Source: Ferranicluibacter rubi | GTDB taxonomy: Bacteria > Pseudomonadota > Alphaproteobacteria > Rhizobiales > Rhizobiaceae | NCBI RefSeq assembly: GCF_011603255.1 | Contig: NZ_JAANCM010000004.1 | Location: forward strand, 310,001-374,000 | DNA: 64,000 nucleotides | Reading direction: 5' to 3' | Shown here: positions 46,413 through 56,408 of the stretch, one piece after another | How the letters are laid out: every line of letters starts with the position of its first letter | Position numbering within the stretch: position 1 is the stretch's first letter | Notes under the pieces: model-generated | Databases searched by the model: none | Told to the model about the DNA's origin: nothing | Seen by the model: only the letters and a program-made list of their open reading frames with translations | Translations under genes and position numbers: made by a program

Positions 46413-49400
46413 ATGGCCCTGCAAGAAACAAACACGACCTCGCCGCGCGGAGCCCAGCCCGCCCTCCTCGACACCAACGACTCGATCCGTTCGACCTATT
46501 TCACGAACGAGGAACTTCGGGCCGCAGGTGCCGCACTGGCACGAGACGGTGCGACGACCCTGCCGAGCTTCCTCCCGTTCGAGTTCCAACAGCGTCACCG
46601 CGAGAACGAAGGCGAGATCTTCCGGGTCTACAAGATCACGGCCGCCGACGTGGAAGCCGGCGCCACCATCACGCCGGCGGCGGAGTGGCTGCTTGACAAC
46701 CATTATGTCGTGGAAGAAGCCATCCAGGAGGTCCGGCGCGACTTCCCCCGCAAGTTCTACCGCCAGCTGCCCACGATCCCGGTCGCCGGCACGTCCATTC
46801 CGCGCACTATGGCGCTGGCCTGGCTCTACACGGCCCACACGCACTCCACCGTATCGCGCGAAAGCCTGACCGCCATGGTCGAGGGCTTCCATGAGCATGC
46901 CACCTTCAAGATCGGCGAGCTCTGGGCCCTTCCCTCCATCCTTCGCTTCATCCTCATCGAAAACCTGCGCCGCATCGCCATCCGCGTCGAGCGCTCGCGC
47001 GCCATGCGCCACAAGGCCAACGACGTGGCCGACCAGATCGTCCGCCTGAGCGATCCGGAAAAGGCGGCGACGCTCCTGAAGGACTACGAAGGCCTGACGG
47101 CCGACAATTCCTTCGTCGCCCAGCTTCTCTACCGCCTGCGCGACGGCTCCCAGAGCGGACGCGTCGTCATCGGCTGGCTCGAGGAACAGCTGGAAAAGCG
47201 CGGCAGCGACGTCGAGGAGGCCCTGGTCGCCGAGCAGAACCGCCTGTCGTCCGGCAATGCGACGATGAGCAACATCATACGGTCGCTGCGCGAAATCGAC
47301 GACAATGACTGGGCCGTCTGGTTCGAAAGCGTCAGCAAGCTCGACGCGGAACTGCGCGAGCACTCCGATTACATGGCGCTCGATTTCGGCTCCCGCAACA
47401 AGTACCGCACGACGATCGAGCGGCTCGCCAAGCGCTCCGGCCTGACCGAGCTGGAGGTTACCCAGCGCGCCATCGCCATGGCCGCCGAAGGGCAGAATAT
47501 CGTGCCGATCCGGCCGGCAGCCGACGAGACGTCGGTGGAGGCCGGCATAGAGCCTGTGATCGAAGACGACATTCAGGTCCATGCCACCAATGTCGGCGAT
47601 TTCCTGGTCGGCAACCGGACCGACGCTTTCGAGGAGGCCATCGGCTACCGCCCGACGCCCGTCCAGTCGGTGGTGCGCACGGCGCGCCGCATGGGCTGGC
47701 TCGCCATCGCTCTACCCAACCTCATCCTCACGATCCTCGCCATCGTGCTCGTCTATGATTTCATCAGCCCCATGGACATGCCGACAGGCGCCAAGCTGAT
47801 CATCCTGCTTCTCTTCGCCCTGCCCGCCTCCGAAGGTGCTGCCGGCCTCTTCAACACGGTCGTGACCTTCTTCCTCACCCCGTCGCGGCTCGTCGGATAC
47901 GAATTCCTCTCCGGCGTTCCTGAGGACGCCCGCACGCTGGTCGTCGTTCCCTGCCTGATCTCCAAGCGCGATCACGTGGACGAACTCGTCCGCAATATCG
48001 AGGTCCACTACCTCGCAAATCCCAAGGGTGAGATCTATTTCGCGCTGGTCAGCGACTGGGCCGACAGCCAGACCGAGGAAACCGCCGCCGACCTCGACGT
48101 CCTGGAATATGCCAAGGACGAAATCGCGACGCTTTCCAAGCGCTACGCCCATGATGGCCGCACCCGCTTCTACCTGCTGCACCGCCGCCGCCTCTACAAC
48201 GAGGGCGAAGGCGCGTGGATGGGCTGGGAGCGCAAGCGCGGCAAGCTGCACGAGCTGAACCTGCTTCTGCGCGGCGACCGCGACACGACCTTTATTGCCG
48301 GCGCCGACAAGGTGCCCGAGAACGTTCAATACGTCATGACGCTCGACAGCGACACGCGCCTGATGCGCGATGCCGTCACCAAGCTCGTCGGCAAGATGTA
48401 CCACCCCATCAACCGCCCCGTGATCGACGCCAAGAACCAGAAGATCCTGTCGGGCTATTCGATCCTGCAGCCGCGCGTCACGCCGTCGCTGACGACCGGC
48501 AGCGAAGCCTCGTCCTTCCAGCGTATCTTCTCGGCCAATCGCGGCATCGACCCTTACGTCTTCACGGTCTCCGACGTCTATCAGGACATCGTTTCGGAAG
48601 GCACGTTCACCGGCAAGGGTCTCTACCACGTCGATGCCTTCGAAGCGGCGATCAAGGGCCGCATCGACGAGAACGCGGTTCTCAGCCATGACCTTCTCGA
48701 AGGATCGTTCGCGCGCTGCGCGCTGGTGACCGATGTCGAACTCGTTGAGGATTTCCCGATCCGCTACGAAGTCGAGACCTCGCGCCAGCATCGCTGGGCG
48801 CGTGGCGACTGGCAGCTCCTCCCCTACATCTTCAGCCCGTCCAACGGCCTTTCCATGCTCGGCCGCTGGAAGATGTACGACAATCTGCGCCGCTCGCTGA
48901 TCCCCGTCGCGTGGCTGATCGCCTCCGTGCTCGGCTGGTACTACATGGAGCCGACGCAGGCGCTGATCTGGCAGGTCGTGCTGATCTTCTCGCTCTTCGT
49001 CGCCCCCACCCTCTCGCTCATCTCAGGCCTGATGCCGCGCCGCAACGACATCGTCGCCCGCGCCCATTTCCACGCCGTCCTCTCCGAGATCAGCGCCGCC
49101 AATGCCCAGGTCGCACTCCGCATCGTCTTCATCGCCCATTCCGCCGGCATGATGGTGGATGCGATCGTGCGGGCCGTCTACCGTACCTTCGTCAGCGGCA
49201 AGCTGATGCTGGAATGGCGTACGGCAGCACAAGTCCAGAGCAGCGCCACCGGCACCGTGCTCGACTACTACCGCACCATGTGGATCGCTCCGGTGATCGC
49301 CGTCGTGTCGCTCGGTCTGGCCGCCGTCTCGGCCACCGGCCTGCCCTTCATCGGCATTCCCTTCGCCGTTCTCTGGGCGCTCTCCCCGGCCATTGCCTGG

Positions 49401-52400
49401 CTCGTCAGCCAGTCGGCAGAAACCGAAGACCAGCTCGACGTTTCCGACGAGGTGAAGGCCGAGTTCCGCAAGATTGCACGGCGCACCTGGCGCTTCTACG
49501 AGGATTTCGTCACCGCCGAGCAGCACTTCCTGCCGCCGGACAATTTTCAGGAAATTCCGCATCCGATCCTTGCGGAACGGACGTCGCCGACCAATATCGG
49601 CGTCTACCTGCTCTCGGTCATGTCGGCCCGCGACTTCGGCTGGATCGGTTTCGAGGAAACCATCCGCCGTCTCGAGGAAACCGTCGCGACCGTGGATGCC
49701 CTGCCGAAATATCGCGGCCACCTGTTCAACTGGTACACGACCAACCGCCTGGAAACGATGGAGCCGAAATACGTCTCGGCCGTCGACAGCGGTAACCTCG
49801 CCGGTCACCTCATCGCCGTCTCCTCCATGTGCCGCGAATGGGCGGAAGCGCCCTCGGCGCACGTACAGGGTAGCCTCGACGGCATCGGCGACGTGGTCTC
49901 GATCCTTGCCGAAATGCTGGCCGCCCTGCCCGACGACCGCAAAACGGTTCGCCCATTGCGTCGCCGTATCGAGGAACGCCTGATCGGCTTCCAAAGCGCG
50001 CTGCAGGCGGTCAAACGCGAGCATGAATTCGCCTCGATCCGCGTCATCAATCTCTCGGTCCTCGCCCGCGACATCCAGAAGCTGTCGCTGAACCTCGACC
50101 ACGAGGTGAAAAGCGGCGCCAGCGGCGAAGTCGTCAAGTGGTCGGGCCTGCTCGTCCAGACCTGCGAAGCGCACATCGCCGACAGCGTCTTCGACCTCGG
50201 CGCCATCGACGCGCTGCGCCAGCGCCTCATCGTGCTGCGCGACCGCAGCCGCGACATCGCGTTCTCGATGGACTTCACGTTCCTCTTCCGCAAGGAGCGC
50301 CGCCTGCTCTCGATCGGCTACCGCGTCAACAGCGGCGAGCTCGACGAAGCCTGCTACGACCTTCTCGCCTCGGAATGCCGCCTGACCAGCCTGTTTGCGA
50401 TCGCAAAGGGCGACCTGCCGACGGAGCACTGGTACAAGCTCGGCCGTCCGGTCGTGCCGATCGGCGCGCGTGGCGCGTTGGTCTCCTGGTCCGGCTCGAT
50501 GTTCGAATATCTAATGCCTCCGCTCGTCATGCAGGAGCGCCAGGGCGGCATTCTCAACCAGACGAACAATCTGATCGTGCGCGAGCAGATGAATCATGGC
50601 CGTCGTCTCGGCACGCCATGGGGCATCTCGGAAGCCGCCTTCAACGCGCGCGACCATGAGTTGACCTACCAGTACACCAATTTCGGCGTGCCTTCGCTCG
50701 GCCTGAAGCGCGGTCTCGGCCAGAACGCCGTCATTGCGCCCTATGCCTCGATCCTCGCCAGCATGTACGATCCGAAGGCAGCCCTTGCCAACCTTGATCG
50801 CCTGCGCGGCTTCGGGGCGTTGGGTGTGTACGGCTTCTACGACTCGGTCGACTTCACGCCGACCCGCGTTCCCGAAGGCAAGACCTGCGCGGTCGTGCGC
50901 AACTACTATGCGCACCACCATGGCATGTCGATCGCCGCGGTCGCCAACGTGGTCTTCAATGGCCGCCTGCGCGAGTGGTTCCACGCCGATCCGGTCATCG
51001 AGGCCGCCGAACTCCTGCTGCAGGAAAAGGCGCCGCGCGACATCCCGATCATAAACGCCAAGCGGGAGCCGGAAGCCCTCGGCAAGGGCCAGGAAGACCT
51101 GCTCCGCCCCGAAGTCCGCGTCGTCAAGAACCCGCTCGCCAAGGACCGCGAGACCGTGTTCCTCTCGAACGGCCACTACGCGATCATGCTGACTGCCGTC
51201 GGCTCGGGCTATTCCCGCTGGAACGGCCAGACCGTCGTGCGCTGGAAGCCGGATCCGGTCGAGGATCGCACCGGCACCTTCATCTTCCTGCGCGACACCG
51301 CAAACGGCGACTGGTGGTCGGCCACCGCCGAGCCGCGCCGAGCGGAAGGCGAGAAGGCGACGACCCGCTTCGGTGACGACAAGGCCGAGTTCATCAAGAT
51401 CGTTGGCGATCTCACCAGCGAAGTCGAGGTCATCGTCGCAACCGAACACGATGCCGAAGGCCGGCGCGTGACGCTGGTCAACACCGGCTCCGAGGACCGC
51501 TTCATCGAAGTGACCTCCTATGCCGAACCGGTGCTGACGACGGACGATACCGACAACGCCCATCCGCTCTTCGCCAAGATGTTCCTGAAGACGGAAATCG
51601 ACGCCAAGGGCGACCTCATCCGCGTGATGCGCAACAAGCGCACGCCAAGCGAGCCCGACATGCAGGTCGCGCACCTGATCGTCGATAATGCCGGCACCGA
51701 TCGTCCGACGGAGGTCGAGACCGACCGCCGCCGCTTCATCGGCGAAGGCCGCACGCTGGCGGAGGCCCGCGCCTTCGACGGCGATGTCAGCCTCTCCGGC
51801 ACATCGGGCTTCACGCTCGATCCGGTCATGGCGCTGCGCCGCACCGTGCGCGTGCCCGCCGGCAAGAAGGTCAGCGTCATCTTCTGGACGATCGCGGCAC
51901 CCAACCGTGCGGATATCGATCGCGCCGTCGAGCGCTACCGCCACCCGGACAGCTTCAGCCATGAGATGATCCATGCGTGGACGCGCAGCCAGGTGCAGAT
52001 GCGCCATGTCGGCGTGACCTCGCAGGAAGCCGCCAGCTTCCAGATCCTCGGCCGCTACCTCGTCTATCCCGACATGCAGCTGCGTGCGGACACGGCGACG
52101 GTGCGCGCCGGCCTCGGTCCGCAGTCGGCCCTCTGGCCGCTTGCGATCTCCGGCGATTTCCCGATCTTCACCGTCCGCATCAACGACGATGTCGATATGG
52201 GCATCGCCCGCGAAGCCCTGCGCGCGCAGGAATATATGCGCGCCCGCGGCGTCACAGCCGATCTGGTGATCATCAACGAGCGCGCCGCCTCCTACGCTCA
52301 GGACATGCAGCACGCGATCGACAGCATGTGCGAGAACCTGCGCCTGCGCGGCCAGTCCGATGGTGCGCGCCAGCACGTCTTCGCCGTCCGCCGCGATATC

Positions 52401-54977
52401 ATGGAAGCCGAGACATGGGCGGCGCTGCTGTCCGCCTCGCGCGCCGTCTTCCATGCCCGCAACGGCAAGATCTCCGACCAGATGGCCCGTGCCGAAGCGC
52501 TGTATTCGACGCCGAGCATCAAGAAGGACAAGCCGGCAACCGGTTCCGTACCGCTGCTGGCAGCCCCGACCGTGACCGATGCCGTACCCGCCACGATTTC
52601 CGGCGATGGCCTCGACTTCTGGAACGGCTATGGCGGCTTCTCCGCGGATGGCCGCGAATACGTCACGCGTCTGCGCGGTGGCGAGGCGACGCCCCATCCG
52701 TGGATCAACGTCATCTCCAACGACATCTTCGGCTTCCACGTCTCGGCCGAAGGTTCGGCCTTCACCTGGAGCCGCAATTCGCGCGACTACCAGCTGACGT
52801 CCTGGACCAACGATCCGGTCGGCAACCGCCCCGGAGAAGCGATCTTCATCAAGGACATGACCAGCGGTTCGGTCGTCACCCCCTATGGCGCGCTCTCGCG
52901 TCGCAAGGATGTGACCTTCGAAACCCGCCATGGCCTCGGCGTCTCCACCTTCTCGAGCGTTCAGGACGGTCTGACGGTGGAAGCCACGCAGACCGTGCAT
53001 CGCACGCTGCCCGTAAAATACACCCGCCTGCGCCTGACGAACGGCGCCGGCGAAGCCCGTCGCCTACGCCTGTACGGCTATGTCGAATGGGTGCTCGGCA
53101 ACAACCGCGCCCGCACCGCGCCCTTCGTCGTCAGCCATTATGACGAAGTCGCGGAAATGATGTCGGCGACCAACCCGTACAGCATCGACTATGCAGGGCG
53201 GACCGCCTACCTCGCCGTCAGCGAAACCCCGGCAAGCTTCACCGCAAGCCGCCGGGAGTTCCTCGGCCGCACCGGTGGCATCCTTGCACCGCAGGCTGTG
53301 GTCGATGGTGCCGTTCTCACCGGCAGCTCCGACATTGACGGCGATGCCTGCGCCGCGCTCTCGCTCGACGTCACCCTGAAGCCGGGCGAAACCCGCGATC
53401 TCGTCTTCTACATCGGCGACAGCGACAACCGGGCCCAGGCGCTCGAACATCTGGAAGCCGCCAAGGCTGACACGTTCGATGCCGTTCTGGAAGCATCGAC
53501 CGCCTTCTGGGAAGCCTTCACCGGCGTCTTGGAAATCGAGACCCCGGACAAGGCGTTCAACAACCTCGTCAACCGCTGGCTCCCCTATCAGAGCCTCGGT
53601 TGCCGGATTCTCGCTCGGTCCGCCTTCTATCAGGCAAGCGGCGCCTTCGGCTTCCGCGATCAGCTGCAGGATACGCTCGCCTTCATCGTGCACCGGCCGG
53701 AACTGGCGCGGACGCAGATCCTCAATGCTGCCGCCCGGCAGTTTGCGGAAGGCGACGTGCTGCATTGGTGGCTGCCGGGATCCGGCGCCGGCGTGCGCAC
53801 GCTGATCTCCGACGATGTCGTCTGGCTCGGCCACGCCACGCAGCATTATTGCGAGGTGACCGGCACCACGGACATTCTGGACGAGACCATTCCCTTCATC
53901 GAGGGAGCGGCGCTCGAGCCAGGCCAGCACGACAGCTTCTTCCAGCCGAAGGTCTCGGAAACCACCGCAAGCCTCTACGAGCATTGCGCCCGGGCTCTCG
54001 ACCTCGCCATCAAGCGGACCGGCGAAAACGGCCTGCCATTGATCCTCGGCGGCGACTGGAACGACGGCATGAACCGTGTCGGAATCGAAGGCCGCGGCAC
54101 CAGCGTCTGGCTCGGCTGGTTCCTCGCCTCCACCCTGCGCGCCTTCACGGGCATCGCAGAGGCGCGCGGCGACAGCACCCGCGTCACCGCCTGGACCGCC
54201 CATCTCGAAAGCCTCAAGCAGGCGCTGGAGACGGCCGGCTGGGACGGCACGCACTACCGCCGCGGCTACTATGACGACGGCACGCCGCTCGGCTCGGCCA
54301 CGTCCGACGAATGCCGCATCGACTCGATTGCCCAGTCCTGGAGCGTGCTCTCGGGCGAAGGCGATCCGGCCCGGGCCACGCAGGCCATGGATGCGGTGCT
54401 CTCCGAGCTTGCCGATGACGAACATCGCCTGATCCGCCTGTTCACCCCGCCGCTCTCCGGCACCGAGCAGGACCCGGGCTACATCAAGGCCTATCCGCCC
54501 GGCGTCCGTGAAAACGGCGGGCAGTACACCCATGCAGCAACGTGGGTCGTCCTGGCGCTCGCCCGCCTGAAGCGCGGCGACGATGCCTGGAAGGCGTTCC
54601 AGATGCTGAACCCGGTGACCCATGCGCTGAACCGTGAAGACGCCAATGTCTATCGGGTCGAGCCCTATGTCGTGGCAGCCGACGTCTACGGCCATGGAGA
54701 CCTGACCGGCCGTGGCGGCTGGACCTGGTACACCGGCTCGGCCGCCTGGCTCTATCGCGTTGCCGTGGAAGGGATCCTCGGCCTGCGCAAGGAGGGCGAG
54801 CGGCTGATCGTCGATCCCGCCCTTCCCTCGGAGTGGCAGGGCTTCAAGGCCCGGCTGACCATCGACGGCAAGGTGCACGAGATCGCCGTGGCCAGAAGCG
54901 GCGACGATAATGGTGCGTTTGAAGTTACGGTTGATACGACTGTCACAAAAAACGCGCATGATGGCGTTTTGCTCTAG
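46413..54977 (+). CDS. ndvB: Cyclic beta-1,2-glucan synthase NdvB/ChvB
   Basis: Very large (2854 aa) inner-membrane enzyme that starts, elongates and cyclises beta-1,2-glucan from UDP-glucose; the product goes to the periplasm for osmoadaptation and host interaction. Membrane segments occur at about 430-485 and 830-1000. Between them lies the GT84 glycosyltransferase domain with LDSDTRL near 645 and QHRWARGDW near 791. A glycoamylase-like region (HHHGMSIAAV near 1502) follows, and the C terminus is a GH94 phosphorylase-like domain with GGDWNDGMN near 2548, which controls ring size. The ATG at 46413 lacks a strong ribosome site. Confidence 0.96.
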   Translation: MALQETNTTSPRGAQPALLDTNDSIRSTYFTNEELRAAGAALARDGATTLPSFLPFEFQQRHRENEGEIFRVYKITAADVEAGATITPAAEWLLDNHYVVEEAIQEVRRDFPRKFYRQLPTIPVAGTSIPRTMALAWLYTAHTHSTVSRESLTAMVEGFHEHATFKIGELWALPSILRFILIENLRRIAIRVERSRAMRHKANDVADQIVRLSDPEKAATLLKDYEGLTADNSFVAQLLYRLRDGSQSGRVVIGWLEEQLEKRGSDVEEALVAEQNRLSSGNATMSNIIRSLREIDDNDWAVWFESVSKLDAELREHSDYMALDFGSRNKYRTTIERLAKRSGLTELEVTQRAIAMAAEGQNIVPIRPAADETSVEAGIEPVIEDDIQVHATNVGDFLVGNRTDAFEEAIGYRPTPVQSVVRTARRMGWLAIALPNLILTILAIVLVYDFISPMDMPTGAKLIILLLFALPASEGAAGLFNTVVTFFLTPSRLVGYEFLSGVPEDARTLVVVPCLISKRDHVDELVRNIEVHYLANPKGEIYFALVSDWADSQTEETAADLDVLEYAKDEIATLSKRYAHDGRTRFYLLHRRRLYNEGEGAWMGWERKRGKLHELNLLLRGDRDTTFIAGADKVPENVQYVMTLDSDTRLMRDAVTKLVGKMYHPINRPVIDAKNQKILSGYSILQPRVTPSLTTGSEASSFQRIFSANRGIDPYVFTVSDVYQDIVSEGTFTGKGLYHVDAFEAAIKGRIDENAVLSHDLLEGSFARCALVTDVELVEDFPIRYEVETSRQHRWARGDWQLLPYIFSPSNGLSMLGRWKMYDNLRRSLIPVAWLIASVLGWYYMEPTQALIWQVVLIFSLFVAPTLSLISGLMPRRNDIVARAHFHAVLSEISAANAQVALRIVFIAHSAGMMVDAIVRAVYRTFVSGKLMLEWRTAAQVQSSATGTVLDYYRTMWIAPVIAVVSLGLAAVSATGLPFIGIPFAVLWALSPAIAWLVSQSAETEDQLDVSDEVKAEFRKIARRTWRFYEDFVTAEQHFLPPDNFQEIPHPILAERTSPTNIGVYLLSVMSARDFGWIGFEETIRRLEETVATVDALPKYRGHLFNWYTTNRLETMEPKYVSAVDSGNLAGHLIAVSSMCREWAEAPSAHVQGSLDGIGDVVSILAEMLAALPDDRKTVRPLRRRIEERLIGFQSALQAVKREHEFASIRVINLSVLARDIQKLSLNLDHEVKSGASGEVVKWSGLLVQTCEAHIADSVFDLGAIDALRQRLIVLRDRSRDIAFSMDFTFLFRKERRLLSIGYRVNSGELDEACYDLLASECRLTSLFAIAKGDLPTEHWYKLGRPVVPIGARGALVSWSGSMFEYLMPPLVMQERQGGILNQTNNLIVREQMNHGRRLGTPWGISEAAFNARDHELTYQYTNFGVPSLGLKRGLGQNAVIAPYASILASMYDPKAALANLDRLRGFGALGVYGFYDSVDFTPTRVPEGKTCAVVRNYYAHHHGMSIAAVANVVFNGRLREWFHADPVIEAAELLLQEKAPRDIPIINAKREPEALGKGQEDLLRPEVRVVKNPLAKDRETVFLSNGHYAIMLTAVGSGYSRWNGQTVVRWKPDPVEDRTGTFIFLRDTANGDWWSATAEPRRAEGEKATTRFGDDKAEFIKIVGDLTSEVEVIVATEHDAEGRRVTLVNTGSEDRFIEVTSYAEPVLTTDDTDNAHPLFAKMFLKTEIDAKGDLIRVMRNKRTPSEPDMQVAHLIVDNAGTDRPTEVETDRRRFIGEGRTLAEARAFDGDVSLSGTSGFTLDPVMALRRTVRVPAGKKVSVIFWTIAAPNRADIDRAVERYRHPDSFSHEMIHAWTRSQVQMRHVGVTSQEAASFQILGRYLVYPDMQLRADTATVRAGLGPQSALWPLAISGDFPIFTVRINDDVDMGIAREALRAQEYMRARGVTADLVIINERAASYAQDMQHAIDSMCENLRLRGQSDGARQHVFAVRRDIMEAETWAALLSASRAVFHARNGKISDQMARAEALYSTPSIKKDKPATGSVPLLAAPTVTDAVPATISGDGLDFWNGYGGFSADGREYVTRLRGGEATPHPWINVISNDIFGFHVSAEGSAFTWSRNSRDYQLTSWTNDPVGNRPGEAIFIKDMTSGSVVTPYGALSRRKDVTFETRHGLGVSTFSSVQDGLTVEATQTVHRTLPVKYTRLRLTNGAGEARRLRLYGYVEWVLGNNRARTAPFVVSHYDEVAEMMSATNPYSIDYAGRTAYLAVSETPASFTASRREFLGRTGGILAPQAVVDGAVLTGSSDIDGDACAALSLDVTLKPGETRDLVFYIGDSDNRAQALEHLEAAKADTFDAVLEASTAFWEAFTGVLEIETPDKAFNNLVNRWLPYQSLGCRILARSAFYQASGAFGFRDQLQDTLAFIVHRPELARTQILNAAARQFAEGDVLHWWLPGSGAGVRTLISDDVVWLGHATQHYCEVTGTTDILDETIPFIEGAALEPGQHDSFFQPKVSETTASLYEHCARALDLAIKRTGENGLPLILGGDWNDGMNRVGIEGRGTSVWLGWFLASTLRAFTGIAEARGDSTRVTAWTAHLESLKQALETAGWDGTHYRRGYYDDGTPLGSATSDECRIDSIAQSWSVLSGEGDPARATQAMDAVLSELADDEHRLIRLFTPPLSGTEQDPGYIKAYPPGVRENGGQYTHAATWVVLALARLKRGDDAWKAFQMLNPVTHALNREDANVYRVEPYVVAADVYGHGDLTGRGGWTWYTGSAAWLYRVAVEGILGLRKEGERLIVDPALPSEWQGFKARLTIDGKVHEIAVARSGDDNGAFEVTVDTTVTKNAHDGVLL

Positions 54978-54986
54978 CAACCAATG

Positions 54987-55020
54987 GCAGACCGGCCCGG
55001 TCGAACCCGGGCCGGTCTGC
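54987..55020. repeat. Strong GC hairpin between ndvB and opgC
   Basis: A perfect 14-bp stem (54987-55000 with 55007-55020) with loop TCGAAC, nine bases after the ndvB stop. No T run follows on either strand, so it may be a partial or Rho-linked terminator, or an mRNA-end stabiliser. Confidence 0.6.
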
Positions 55021-55074
55021 AAAGAAGCCTGAACGATATCGGCGAGGTTGAGGGGCTGGGGCGCCAAGATCCGC

Positions 55075-56310
55075 ATGAGACCTCGAATGCTTCATGACAC
55101 GCCTCCGGTGCTGCGCACCGCTCCTCCGGCCCTTCTGCAGCCCTTGCTGCAGCCGGTGTCCGCGTCAACGCCCAGTGTGCCACCCACTCCGGCGCCCTCG
55201 CGGACGCCCGTTCCGGGCGAGCGCGATACGCGGCTGGATACCTATCGGGCCATCTGCCTGTTGATGATCTTCATCAACCATGTGCCGGGCCAATATCTCG
55301 AATATCTGACGACGAAAAACTTTGGCTTCTCGGATTCGGCCGAAGCCTTCGTACTGATCTCAGGTCTTTCGGCCGGCCTTGCCTATGGGCGGAAGTTCCT
55401 GCCCGGCAACCGGCTGGCGCTCAGCCTGCGCATCTGGCGCCGCGCCTTCACGCTCTACATCGCCCACATCATGTCGAGCATCATCACGCTCGCGATCTTT
55501 GCCGGCGGTGCGCTCTATTTCCACCGGCAGGATCTGATCAGCGAGATCAACATCCGCCCCCTGGTCGACAACACGGAGCAGGGCGTGGTGGCGATGGTGC
55601 TGCTCGGCCACCAGTTCGGTTACAACAATATCCTGTCCATGTATGCGGTGGTATTCCTCATGCTTCCAGGCATGCTGCTGCTGCAAAAGATCGGTCCCGC
55701 CCTTCTTTTGGGCGTCTCGGCGCTGGTTTGGCTTCTCGCCGGCATCTTCCACATCGTGCCGATCAACTTCCTCGATCATAACTACTGGTTCCTGAACCCC
55801 TTTTCGTGGCAATTCCTGTTCGCCATCGGCCTCGTCGCCATGATGCGCAGTCGCAAGGGCCTCTCCCTGCCGCGCCACCCCGCCCTCGTCTCGATAGCTG
55901 CCCTCTATGTCGGCGTCTCCTTCGCCTGGGTGCTGTTTTCCTGGTGGTCGATCGATTTCTCCCACGGCCTCCCCGCCGTTCTCACCGGCTTCGACAAGAC
56001 CTTTCTGTCGCTGACCCGCCTCCTCCATGTTCTCGCGCTCGGTTATCTCCTCGCCATCACCCCCGTCTTCAACCGGCTGTCGCGTCTGCGTCTCGATCAC
56101 CCCTTGGTCATGATCGGTCGCCACTCGTTGCCCGTCTTCATCTTCGGGACGATCCTTGCGATGATTGGCCAGGTCCTGCTGTTCGTCACCGGCAAGGACC
56201 CGATCATCGGCACCCTGTTCGTGATGGTCGGCATCGCGCTCCATTTCGCCTATGCCCGATATCTCGACTGGCTCGGCGGCCTCTCCACCATCGCGCCGCT
56301 CAAAACCTGA
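55075..56310 (+). CDS. opgC: OpgC-like membrane acyltransferase (glucan succinyl/substituent transfer)
   Basis: About 411-aa protein with ten membrane segments, of the OpgC family: conserved start RLDTYRAICLLMIFINHVPGQY, then SEAFVLISGLSAGLAYG-like loop and RIWRRAFTLYIAH. OpgC adds succinyl (or related acidic) groups to periplasmic glucans. Directly downstream of ndvB, so the substrate is very likely the cyclic glucan. The N terminus is proline-rich; the ATG at 55075, the one at 55087 and a TTG at 55048 are all possible starts. Confidence 0.88.
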   Translation: MRPRMLHDTPPVLRTAPPALLQPLLQPVSASTPSVPPTPAPSRTPVPGERDTRLDTYRAICLLMIFINHVPGQYLEYLTTKNFGFSDSAEAFVLISGLSAGLAYGRKFLPGNRLALSLRIWRRAFTLYIAHIMSSIITLAIFAGGALYFHRQDLISEINIRPLVDNTEQGVVAMVLLGHQFGYNNILSMYAVVFLMLPGMLLLQKIGPALLLGVSALVWLLAGIFHIVPINFLDHNYWFLNPFSWQFLFAIGLVAMMRSRKGLSLPRHPALVSIAALYVGVSFAWVLFSWWSIDFSHGLPAVLTGFDKTFLSLTRLLHVLALGYLLAITPVFNRLSRLRLDHPLVMIGRHSLPVFIFGTILAMIGQVLLFVTGKDPIIGTLFVMVGIALHFAYARYLDWLGGLSTIAPLKT

Positions 56311-56408
56311 CATGACAGGTCTTATTCTTGGAGCGACGGCATTTTCCTGTCGGACGACATGCGGTAAGGAACCCACAATCCGATTTATCAAAGCCATGGG
56401 AGGCCTTC

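Noticed and set aside
50511-53000. Open frame of 829 codons on the minus strand inside ndvB
   Set aside because: Antisense shadow of the ndvB coding frame; low-complexity composition without any recognisable motif.
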